A DNA stretch of 64,000 nucleotides from CAYNWH01 sp964400885 (GTDB taxonomy: Bacteria; Patescibacteriota; Patescibacteriia; CAIXNZ01): assembly GCA_964400885.1 (NCBI GenBank), contig CAYNWH010000003.1:9913-73912 (forward strand). Reading direction: 5' to 3'. The translations under genes and the position numbers were made by a program. The notes beneath the pieces are model-generated. The model saw only the letters and a program-made list of their open reading frames with translations, made no database searches and was not told the DNA's origin. Shown in pieces: positions 25,912 to 33,067 of the stretch. Position 1 is the stretch's first letter. Each line of letters starts with the position of its first letter.

Positions 25912-25932
25912 TATCAGAATCAGACTAGATCA

Positions 25933-28900
25933 TTAGAACACGAAGTTGCCGCCATTAACTGGTAGGTTATCAACTTTATAACCATTGTTATTAGCAGCAC
26001 CACCGCCTAAACCGTCATCCCATTGTAAGTCAGTACCAGCAGCTGCAGTATCATTGGCGTTAGTGATATCAAATCTGAATGAATCATCAGAAGCAGCACT
26101 AGCGCCGCTAGTATCGGCTTTAACCTTGAATGATCGGGTAGAACCAGCAGAGATAGAAATGCCCTGAGTAGTACCACCATCATTTGATAACGGTACATAA
26201 TACTCTGTAGAATCAGCTCCAAGACCAATACAAACGCCAGCAAGATCAGTTGCTGTTGTTCCGATTATAGGATCAACCAAGTCAGTTGATGGATCAGTCG
26301 TGTCATAAATCCTGATAGAACCATCTAAAGTAGAACCGGAACAGACCCAGTCAGCAGAATTAGCATCAGAGCCATTGGCTGTCAAAGTAATGCCATAAAT
26401 AACAGCTGTATTACCGGTTGTATTCGTGACATTAAAGATTAAGTAATCATTTAAGCCAGGAATAGAAGAACCTGATGGTGAGCTAGCATTTTTGTCAATA
26501 GTAATGACAGTCTTTCTAGCAAAGATAGCATTGCCAGCACAATCAGCATTAGCAGCTGTTGTGGCAACGCGAGACCCAGAAGACAAACCAATGACTTTAG
26601 TGAAGTTATTAACAGCAGAATTCAAATCATTATCGTCTGTTTGCATGGTCACTGTAAATGGATTATTAGCAGAAAGCGCGCCATTAGTATCAGTATTCAC
26701 AGTAGCAGTTGCTGTTAAGTAACTATCAGTATCTTTAGTTACAAACCAGTTCATACCAGCAAAAGAAGCTACGCCGCTAACTAAGACAGAGGTCTTAGAT
26801 TCAAAAGTGGTTTGAGCTTCATTTGTTGGATAAGTAATAGTCAATGAAGTCACATTAGCTGGAGTAGTAGCGACTGTAAATCTGGTATCAGTTACTCTAA
26901 AGTTTTCATTAGTACCTCTAGCTTTGATTTTCAAAGCTTTTTGGCCAGTTGCGCCCATCTGCACTAATCTTGAACGATAAGCAGTGTCAGATGAATCAGC
27001 GCTAATAGCAAAAGTACCAATAGGAGTCACAATGCTCTTTACTTGTGGGACTAATGGAGCAAGGTTATTATTGTCATTAACAATAACAATTGCCGCACCG
27101 CCACCAGTAGTAGCAGTCACAGTATTATTATCCTTATCTTCAGCCACGATATTGGCAGCTGATTGGATAGTAATAGCAACGTTGTCATTACCACCATCAT
27201 TAGTAGCAGTTGTAGTAAGGTCAAGGCTGACTATCAAGACAATAGAATCGCCAGCTGGCACAGTCACATCGAAATTATCAAAAGTGACAGTTTCAGTGCC
27301 TGGTACAGCCACGCCGGCAACTAAAGTAGCTTGGACAGTTTTTGGACCTGAAAGCAAAGTATAACCGCTGTCAGTCTGTTGCCATAAATTAGCAGCAGCA
27401 ATAACACTGTTAGCAGCTAAATCATTAACACCAGCATAAGTGCCGTCAGGAGCACCAGTATTACCAGCATCATTAGTATCAGCTCTTGGGTTAACAATCA
27501 GTTTGCTGATAGCCACAGCGCTGTCAGAACCAGATGAGAAGACAAAAGCCACTGATTGAGCGCCAGTTGCGCCTTTCACATGGGTATTATCACCAATTGA
27601 GCTGGAAACATTGACATCTAACATAGATGACAAGACAGTTTGCGGATTACCAACGATTGGTGCATTTGGCACAATGTCGCCAGCAGCTACATAGTCATTA
27701 GAAGCTGAATATTTAATATCAGCTCCGCCATTGAAAATGTAGCCAGCTGTTGTGTTACCAAAAGTAACAGTATAAGTATTGCCAAATAATTCACCACCCA
27801 CATCTTCTGTGCTTGATAAATCAGCGGTAATAGCTAAATTCAAAGTGCCATCAACATTAAAGTCATCAGGTAAAGTTAAAACACCTGAACTAACTGAACT
27901 AGCAGCTAAAGCACCTGGCAAAGCAATCGGGCCAGAAACAGTGCCACCAGTATCAGAATTAACGATTTTAATGTCAGTAAAGTAAGCAGTACCACCAGAA
28001 CCTTTAACAAATTGACCAGCTCCAGCGCCATCAATCTTTACATAAGCATTTTTCACATCAACTGCAGCAGCTGAAGTCAAAGAGAATTGGAATAAGGTTA
28101 CATCACGGCCACCCTTAGAAACATCACCAGTCACTGGGCCATTGAAAGCAATAGTCACAACACCGCCTTCAGTTGTAATAGTAATAGCAGCGCCAGAACC
28201 AACATTATTGGTAATAGCAGCGCCAAAACCATACAAAGCATCAGTGATTTGAATATCAGTGCTTTCATCAATATAAACAGAAATTGTCCTGCCTGGTCTG
28301 CCAGAAACATCAGCATATAAGCTGAAGTTCTTAATAGCGCCTGAAAGCAAACTGTATGGAGTGGTAAATGGCAAAATTATTTTATCGCCATTTGTTATTG
28401 CGCTAGCTGTAGCCACTGTCATAGTGCCTTGTTTCAAGACAAAGTTCTTAACTTCATCAGTGCCAATTGAACCAATCTGAGTAAAGGTCAATTGATTAAT
28501 CACAGCATCATTTGCACCGCCAGTGATTTTGACTTCAGCAATCAAAGCGCCTTGTGTACCAACTTTTGGATTGCTAGGAGCAGTTAATGGATCAACGATT
28601 ACAGTGCTGACTGTTTGAGCACCCATAGTAAAGGTACTGCCTTGAACACCAGCCATAGCAGTGCCATTAGCATTAATCACAGCAAAAGCGTGCTGATCAG
28701 AAGCAACTGCTGCAGCAGAAACATCAATAATCAAGGTTAAAGTTTTAGAACCACTAATCGCTATGTTCAGATTGAAAGTAGCTTCTTTAGTAGTGGTATT
28801 GAATGACTTGCCAGAAGTTAATCTGGTAGTGCCATCATAAAGATAAGCAGCTGCAATATCACCAGCATTACCAACGCCATTGCTTTTCAAAGTCAAAGTA

Positions 28901-29571
28901 GAAAGCGTACCATTGCCGCTAACCACAAATTTCAAAACTTTAACGCCAGTAGCGCCTAATGGTAAGGTAGCGCCTGTTGGAGTGTCAGAAGCAATAGAAA
29001 CTGCCATACCGCCAGCGCCTGGTGCGCCAAGACCCAAATCAACATTGATTGAGGTAGCAGCAGCCATTTCATCAGCCGGGCTGTATTGTGAAGCATCAGA
29101 GATTGCTGTACCCACAGTGTAATTTACAAAGAATGGATCTGGAACATCCTGGACCATAGTTGCCCAGTCAGCGCCAAATAAAGCTACAGCAATAGCTTCA
29201 GTCTGAACCCAATGCAATTCACCGCCTAAAGAGACAGCATATACTTTTGGATCAGTTGTAATTTTTACTAATTTAACGCCTGGTCTGTAAGTGACATTAC
29301 CGCCAATTGAAATAGCAGCTAACTCTGTATCAGTAATGGTTTTTACTGTAGAGAAATCACTGTACCAGGTTTTGTATGTTTTCTCATCAGGGAAAACATA
29401 TCTTTTACCATCAGAAGCATAGTAGTAAACTGCAGGCAATGAAGCCTTGATCAAATCACCTGAGGTCAAAGTAGCAGCCTGTGCAGTTGGCACAAAAGCA
29501 GCCAAACCAACAGCCCAGATGATTGTTAAAACAACTACGCTTGAGGTAAAAATTTTTCTTAAATTACTCAT
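25933..29571 (-). CDS. 1212-residue S-layer-like surface protein
   Basis: The largest protein here and probably a major cell-surface (S-layer-like) protein. The signal peptide is residues 1-32 (ending TAQAATL). The shared surface domain is N-terminal (about 36-165; GKRYVFPDEK, GGNVTYRPGVKLVKITTDPKVYAV, FFVNYTVG), unlike its C-terminal place in the two neighbouring proteins. About 1000 residues of Ala/Thr/Asp/Ser-rich beta-sandwich-like sequence follow. Strand motifs recur (KTLTLIIDVSA, GTLNLAITADLSS, DSIVLIVSLDL), suggesting about eight related domains. It is very low in Cys, Lys and Arg. The gene has an AAGGAAG Shine-Dalgarno site, its own strong terminator and a long structured upstream region, all consistent with high expression. 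Confidence 0.85.
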   Translation of the reverse strand: MSNLRKIFTSSVVVLTIIWAVGLAAFVPTAQAATLTSGDLIKASLPAVYYYASDGKRYVFPDEKTYKTWYSDFSTVKTITDTELAAISIGGNVTYRPGVKLVKITTDPKVYAVSLGGELHWVQTEAIAVALFGADWATMVQDVPDPFFVNYTVGTAISDASQYSPADEMAAATSINVDLGLGAPGAGGMAVSIASDTPTGATLPLGATGVKVLKFVVSGNGTLSTLTLKSNGVGNAGDIAAAYLYDGTTRLTSGKSFNTTTKEATFNLNIAISGSKTLTLIIDVSAAAVASDQHAFAVINANGTAMAGVQGSTFTMGAQTVSTVIVDPLTAPSNPKVGTQGALIAEVKITGGANDAVINQLTFTQIGSIGTDEVKNFVLKQGTMTVATASAITNGDKIILPFTTPYSLLSGAIKNFSLYADVSGRPGRTISVYIDESTDIQITDALYGFGAAITNNVGSGAAITITTEGGVVTIAFNGPVTGDVSKGGRDVTLFQFSLTSAAAVDVKNAYVKIDGAGAGQFVKGSGGTAYFTDIKIVNSDTGGTVSGPIALPGALAASSVSSGVLTLPDDFNVDGTLNLAITADLSSTEDVGGELFGNTYTVTFGNTTAGYIFNGGADIKYSASNDYVAAGDIVPNAPIVGNPQTVLSSMLDVNVSSSIGDNTHVKGATGAQSVAFVFSSGSDSAVAISKLIVNPRADTNDAGNTGAPDGTYAGVNDLAANSVIAAANLWQQTDSGYTLLSGPKTVQATLVAGVAVPGTETVTFDNFDVTVPAGDSIVLIVSLDLTTTATNDGGNDNVAITIQSAANIVAEDKDNNTVTATTGGGAAIVIVNDNNNLAPLVPQVKSIVTPIGTFAISADSSDTAYRSRLVQMGATGQKALKIKARGTNENFRVTDTRFTVATTPANVTSLTITYPTNEAQTTFESKTSVLVSGVASFAGMNWFVTKDTDSYLTATATVNTDTNGALSANNPFTVTMQTDDNDLNSAVNNFTKVIGLSSGSRVATTAANADCAGNAIFARKTVITIDKNASSPSGSSIPGLNDYLIFNVTNTTGNTAVIYGITLTANGSDANSADWVCSGSTLDGSIRIYDTTDPSTDLVDPIIGTTATDLAGVCIGLGADSTEYYVPLSNDGGTTQGISISAGSTRSFKVKADTSGASAASDDSFRFDITNANDTAAAGTDLQWDDGLGGGAANNNGYKVDNLPVNGGNFVF

Positions 29572-29947
29572 AAGAAAATTCTTCCTTTCTTAACTCTCTG
29601 TTCAATTCACTAGATAAGGAACTTAACGATTCTGCGCCCTTACGCTCCCCATTTTTAAGGGGGCTCAAAGGGGTTTAGAATTTTCCTAATTTTTTAAAAA
29701 GTCACCGACATAAAAGGACGATGTCGACCTTTAACTTTAAAAAAACAGGCGTTAAGCTGCTTATTTGACCTAGCAAAAAACTAAGCAGAGAGGGTTAATT
29801 AGCTTGCTGTAAACAAAGTTTACAGCGTAACCCTATAAAGGGCTTGTCCAGAATCCAAAGTGGTTCTGGACTAATTTGTGGATGACCCACCAGGGATATA
29901 ATAACCAAGAGCTAATGACCAATTTATTATGCCTCTGGCGAGTCACC

Positions 29948-29974
29948 CACTTGCCCAGCACCCTATGTGGTGCT
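29948..29974. repeat. CCCAGYACC hairpin, copy 1
   Basis: CTTGCCCAGCACC-CTATGT-GGTGCTGGG. It matches copy 2 at about 30257-30283, with paired changes in the stem. Confidence 0.75.
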
Positions 29975-30005
29975 GGGCTTATATTTTATTAATTAGATTT
30001 CCAAT

Positions 30006-30112
30006 GCACTTTGTCCTATAGCTGTCATCCTGAACGCAGAGAAGGATCTGTAATCTCACAGATTCTTCGTTACCTGCCTGCCCACAGGCAGGCACTCAGA
30101 ATGACAAAGTGC
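30006..30112. repeat. dispersed element with CACTTTGTC/GACAAAGTG ends
   Basis: The ends are inverted (CACTTTGTC..GTCAT and ATGACAAAGTG). The middle has AGATTC-type and GCCTGCC/GGCAGGC palindromes. The right end recurs at about 25550-25575. Confidence 0.7.
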
Positions 30113-30256
30113 GTTAAAACAAAAAGAAACCTGTTTTTCTAAATTCAACAGATTCTTAATTACTAAAGACTTTAGTAGATGCTGCTCATTAGTAATTATT
30201 ATACAAAATTTAGAAAAACCTTCAAGCACTTCTGTGGATAATAATGAAATACTTGT

Positions 30257-30283
30257 GCTTGCCCAGTACCCTACGTGGTACTG
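30257..30283. repeat. CCCAGYACC hairpin, copy 2
   Basis: CTTGCCCAGTACC-CTACGT-GGTACTGGG. The C-G pair of copy 1 is T-A here, so base pairing is preserved. Confidence 0.75.
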
Positions 30284-30335
30284 GGGATAATTTAAAGAAC
30301 CAAAAGAACAATCTCTATAACTCAAACCTTAATTA

Positions 30336-31712
30336 TTAGCCTGCGTTTTCTTCAGCCGTCGCTGAATCAATGCTTTGCTGAGCATCTGTAGCCTGACTAT
30401 CATTATTAGCCGGCTGCTGCTCCTCTGCCTGTGGCTGATTTGCTTCCTTTAAGAGACTTTCAATATCTAAATATTTTGCATTCGCATTAATTACTTTGTT
30501 CACCAAAGTCATGATATCATCTGCTTGTTTAACCAGAGCAAAAGCCTTGCCTAAAGCTACGTTCCTTAATCCTGTCCTGGCTTGCTGCAGTAAAGCATAA
30601 GCTTCATCTGGCTTAGTCTGAATTTCTTCTAAAGTCGGTAAAACCTCAGCCGTTGGAGCCTGGCATTGGCTGCCAAGACATGCTGGCGTTTCTGCTTGAG
30701 TATTTGTATTTTCACTATTATCAGCCGGCACAGCAGTATTATCAGCTGGCACAGCAGTATTATCAGCTGGCACAGTTTCTTCAGCAGCCGCTGCCTGATC
30801 AGTAGGCTCAGCTGAATTTGCCTCAGTTTGAGCTGCTTCAGCCTCAGCAGCCTGCTTGGCTTTAGCGTTTTCTTCAAGCTGCTTATTTAAAACTATTTGA
30901 TTAATATTAATGGTTTGCAAATCACTTTTAGCCTGAGTAATGACCTTTTCTAAGTCATCTATTCTGGCACTGACTTTATTAATAATGTCATCAGGCTGCA
31001 TATTGCTTTGGCCTGCTTCAAATTCCTTAATAATCAAATCCAAAGCTTTCTCGGAAGTCCCTTTTGAAGCATTAATAGCATCTTCTGTGTTTTGCGCCAA
31101 TTCAGGCAGGCTTTCCTGCTGATCCTGTAAAATATCAACATATTCTTGACTTTTTTGGTCCAAAACACTGGCAATTTCCACAGCTTTATCCTTATCTTTA
31201 ATTTCTAATTTAGCTAAGTTAGTTTTTAGATTAACCATGCTTTCCTGAAATTTTTTCAAAGTCACATCCAGATTTCCCTTTTGCTGAGGCGTTGTTTCTG
31301 CATTTGCCACTACTGTTTTTATCTCTTGCAATCTACGGCCGGCAAATTCCAGCTCTAAATTGGTTTTCTTTTCTTCATCCATAGCTAAATTAACTTGCAC
31401 TCTTTCTGTAGTCAATTTTAAATTATATAAAAAGTCGCCTGGCAAACTATTTTTAGTAGCACTAACAGTAGCAATCCAAGAACCAAAAACCAAAACAAAA
31501 ACAACTGCCATACTAACTGCAGGCTTATAAGCAAAAGCAAAAATATTTTTGACAAATTTCAAACCATGCCTCTGGCTTTCAGCCAAATCAAAATTAGTCT
31601 GAGCTTTAAGCTGACTCAATAAAATATCCCGGTTGTTTTCCAGCCACTTGCCATCCGGCTTAATTTTCTGCTGTAAACTATTAAGTTGTTTTATGAGTTC
31701 ATTTTTTCTCAT
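30336..31712 (-). CDS. DUF5667-type membrane protein, probable partner of the ECF sigma factor
   Basis: A 458-residue protein. A cytoplasmic N-terminus (1-57) starts MRKNELIKQLNSLQQKIKPDGKWL, one membrane helix follows (about 60-80), and then a long outside region. Residues about 85-190 (LPGDFLYNLKLTTERVQVNLAMDEEKKTNLELEFAGRRLQEI) match the DUF5667 pattern. The region around 270-360 is low complexity, with a 7-residue tandem repeat VPADNTA. It lies 25 bases downstream of the ECF sigma gene. A single-pass protein with a short cytoplasmic segment in that position suggests an anti-sigma role, but no zinc-binding ZAS motif is visible, so this is inference. It is Gln/Glu/Ala-rich overall. Confidence 0.75.
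   Translation of the reverse strand: MRKNELIKQLNSLQQKIKPDGKWLENNRDILLSQLKAQTNFDLAESQRHGLKFVKNIFAFAYKPAVSMAVVFVLVFGSWIATVSATKNSLPGDFLYNLKLTTERVQVNLAMDEEKKTNLELEFAGRRLQEIKTVVANAETTPQQKGNLDVTLKKFQESMVNLKTNLAKLEIKDKDKAVEIASVLDQKSQEYVDILQDQQESLPELAQNTEDAINASKGTSEKALDLIIKEFEAGQSNMQPDDIINKVSARIDDLEKVITQAKSDLQTININQIVLNKQLEENAKAKQAAEAEAAQTEANSAEPTDQAAAAEETVPADNTAVPADNTAVPADNSENTNTQAETPACLGSQCQAPTAEVLPTLEEIQTKPDEAYALLQQARTGLRNVALGKAFALVKQADDIMTLVNKVINANAKYLDIESLLKEANQPQAEEQQPANNDSQATDAQQSIDSATAEENAG
30721..30775. repeat. 21-bp tandem repeat in the DUF5667-type gene
   Basis: About 2.6 copies of a 21-bp unit encode VPADNTA repeats. The unit is in frame, so copy-number change would alter linker length only. 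Confidence 0.85.
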
Positions 31713-31737
31713 AAATATATGAAGTAATAAAATTTAG

Positions 31738-32298
31738 TTATTGATCCTTTTCTTCCATTAAATCTTTCAGCGTATTCAGCGCGCGAAAAATCATGACTCT
31801 GACTGCGCCTGTTTTCTTTTCAATGACTTGCGCTATCTCATTAATAGACATTTGTTCAATATATCTCAAAATAATTACATCACGATATTCATCTTTTAAC
31901 TCTCTTAACTTTTCTTCAATTTTCTCCATCTCAATTTTTGTTTCCACTGCTTGCAAATCTGTCTGGCTAACAACTGCTTCCTGCTGTTCTAAAATTTCCT
32001 GCTCCATCAGCACTTCCTGCTGGCTTAATTTACGGTAATAATCAATAACCAAATTCCTGGCTATCTTATAAAAAAGAGCGTTAAGATTTTTTATATCTTT
32101 ACTATTTTCCGCGATATATTGCCAAGTTTTCAAAAAAACTTCGGAGGTCAAATCCTGAGCATCTTCCTGTGTCCTGACTTTAAAAAAAATGTAGCGATAA
32201 ATCTTTTCCGCATACAAATCATAAACTTGACTAAAGGCTTCAGGATCTTTGTTTTTGGCTCTGAATAATAAGTATTTTTCTTTTATATAGCCTGTCAT
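31738..32298 (-). CDS. ECF-family RNA polymerase sigma factor
   Basis: A 186-residue alternative sigma factor with only regions 2 and 4. Region 2 is residues about 18-85 (FSQVYDLYAEKIYRYIFFKVRTQEDAQDLTSEVFLKTW), with the -10 recognition helix and core-binding DAQDLTSEVF. Region 4 is about 130-180 (LKDEYRDVIILRYIEQMSINEIAQVIEKKTGAVRVMIFRAL), a helix-turn-helix that reads the -35 box. The Gln/Glu-rich linker between them is longer than usual. The ATG at 32298 has no Shine-Dalgarno site and lies 7 bases after an ECF-type -10 motif, so the message appears leaderless. The DUF5667 gene downstream is the likely regulator. Targets may include the surface genes. Confidence 0.93.
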   Translation of the reverse strand: MTGYIKEKYLLFRAKNKDPEAFSQVYDLYAEKIYRYIFFKVRTQEDAQDLTSEVFLKTWQYIAENSKDIKNLNALFYKIARNLVIDYYRKLSQQEVLMEQEILEQQEAVVSQTDLQAVETKIEMEKIEEKLRELKDEYRDVIILRYIEQMSINEIAQVIEKKTGAVRVMIFRALNTLKDLMEEKDQ

Positions 32299-32305
32299 CT
32301 TATAA

Positions 32306-32342
32306 GACGTGGAATATTAAAAAATGTTACAACGTAACATTT
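32306..32342 (-). promoter_or_regulatory. ECF-type autoregulatory promoter with palindromic -35
   Basis: Read on the minus strand: GTAAC (AAC at 32328-32326), exactly 16 bases, then CGTC at 32309-32306, 7 bases before the sigma start codon. AAC-N16-CGTC is the general form of ECF promoters. The -35 lies in a perfect inverted repeat AAATGTTAC / GTAACATTT (32322-32342). Confidence 0.65.
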
Positions 32343-32479
32343 ATTTAGATTATTTATGTATATATAATATTAGCATTTTAAAACTGATTTTACAAAATTT
32401 ACCTAAGAGCTTAAAGGCTAATATAAATTAGCAAAATTTAAACAATAAGTAAAGCCAGACAACCTAATTAAATTTAGAC

Positions 32480-32508
32480 TTGCATTTACTAAAAATATAA
32501 TTTATAAT
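32480..32508 (+). promoter_or_regulatory. promoter of the small HTH gene
   Basis: TTGCAT at 32480-32485, a 17-base spacer and TATAAT at 32503-32508. The start codon is at 32558. Confidence 0.7.
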
Positions 32509-32557
32509 AACTTTGTCCAGATTTTTCTAGACAAATATTTATATTAGACAAAATTTT

Positions 32558-32836
32558 ATGCAAAAAGTCAACACAATAAGACTCTCTGTTTCTGAAGCAG
32601 CTAAGCTCTTTGGCCTGGAGCAAAAAACTATTAGACGGGCTTTAAAAAAGCAGGAAATACGCTATGTCGTGGTCAGAGGCCGGTATAAAATTAACTTTGA
32701 CAGCCTCTTAAAGTGGTCGCAAAAAAGGCCGACTGTCAGACGAAAAAATGAACAATACGGCCTGGGCCAATATGTGGAAAAATGGAAAATTACTAATAAG
32801 CTTTATAGCCCAAATCCCGAAAGCTTAAAGGAGTAA
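32558..32836 (+). CDS. small helix-turn-helix DNA-binding protein (excisionase/MerR-like)
   Basis: A 92-residue protein. Residues about 8-55 (LSVSEAAKLFGLEQKTIRRALKKQEIRYVVVRGRYKINFDSLLKW) form a winged helix-turn-helix of the excisionase/HTH_17 type. These bind DNA as regulators or recombination directionality factors. The C-terminal 35 residues are basic (SQKRPTVRRKN) and may contact DNA too. No integrase gene is visible, so transcription control is more likely than excision. It is divergent from the ECF sigma gene, so it could regulate that region. It has its own promoter and is followed by REP repeats. Confidence 0.85.
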   Translation: MQKVNTIRLSVSEAAKLFGLEQKTIRRALKKQEIRYVVVRGRYKINFDSLLKWSQKRPTVRRKNEQYGLGQYVEKWKITNKLYSPNPESLKE

Positions 32837-32844
32837 TATTAAAA

Positions 32845-33004
32845 TTATACCCTGCTTTAGCAGGCTATTTTAAATAAATTCACCGACCCACTGAAGTGGG
32901 GTGTAAAGTTGAAAATTATACCCTGCTTTCTCGTCCGCCAAAGCTTTGCGACGGCGGAAGCAGGTCATTGATTTATAAATAAGCCCACTGAAGTGGGGTG
33001 TAAA
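32845..33004. repeat. four A-type REP hairpins, one with a nested insertion
   Basis: Units at 32846-32867 and 32885-32907 form one head-to-head pair. 32917-32964 and 32982-33004 form a second. The pattern is TATACCCTGCTTTAGCAGGC, then its inverse with CCCACTGAAGTGGGG-TGTAAA. The third unit is split in its loop by a 29-bp palindrome. The A family also flanks the RAYT at 62573. Confidence 0.88.
32930..32958. mobile_element. 29-bp palindrome (copy b) nested in a REP loop
   Basis: GTCCGCC..GACGGCGGA around AAAGCTTT interrupts the hairpin CCTGCTTT/AGCAGG, which is uninterrupted at 32851-32864. Confidence 0.75.
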
Positions 33005-33022
33005 TTATAATTATAAAAACAA

Positions 33023-33053
33023 AGAGCCCTCCCCGCACAGCGGGGAGGGCTCT
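33023..33053. terminator. bidirectional terminator
   Basis: A perfect 13-bp stem AGAGCCCTCCCCG / CGGGGAGGGCTCT with a CACAG loop and a T-run. It separates the HTH gene (+) from the glycosyltransferase operon end (-). Confidence 0.93.
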
Positions 33054-33067
33054 TTTTGAAGTAAAAT

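Larger units (their letters stand above)
25363..25932. repeat. 570-bp repeat-filled spacer without a credible gene
   Basis: It holds, in order: a palindrome GCGACGAATTAATTCGTCGC (about 25398), an AAATCTCCCCC/GGGGGAGATTT palindrome (25484-25513), a fragment ending CAGAATGACAAAGTGCG also seen near 30095, further short inverted repeats (25585-25690), the MITE-like unit at 25749-25870 and a terminator. Two short frames across it are built from repeat sequence and are not called. Confidence 0.8.
29572..30335. other. 764-bp upstream region of the S-layer-like gene, hairpins and repeats
   Basis: No credible gene. On the strand of the S-layer-like gene it contains a Shine-Dalgarno site near 29580-29586, a hairpin GCTGTAAAC/GTTTACAGC (29806-29826) inside an AGGGTT/AACCCT outer stem, and a hairpin GTCCAGAA/TTCTGGAC near 29848-29873. 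It also holds two copies of a CCCAGYACC hairpin and a dispersed element with CACTTTGTC/GACAAAGTG ends (about 30006-30112). A frame at 30056-30325 is repeat-derived. A promoter could not be placed with confidence. Confidence 0.6.

Noticed and set aside
26984..27364. Long plus-strand frames opposite the S-layer-like gene
   Set aside because: They mirror the low-complexity Ala/Thr/Val codons of the real gene and show no independent signals.
30056..30325. 89-codon minus-strand reading frame
   Set aside because: Its C-terminal part (ALCHSECLPVGRQ) is translated dispersed repeat and the rest crosses hairpins; no start signal or family resemblance.
30721..30775. Tandem repeat as a mobile or regulatory element
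   Set aside because: It is an in-frame 21-bp coding repeat for a flexible linker.
32558..32836. Excisionase of an integrated element
   Set aside because: No integrase, attachment sites or phage genes are nearby; a general regulator is more likely.
32845..33004. Possible small CRISPR array
   Set aside because: Units are inverted pairs of short palindromes with unequal spacing, not direct repeats with uniform unique spacers; no cas genes.
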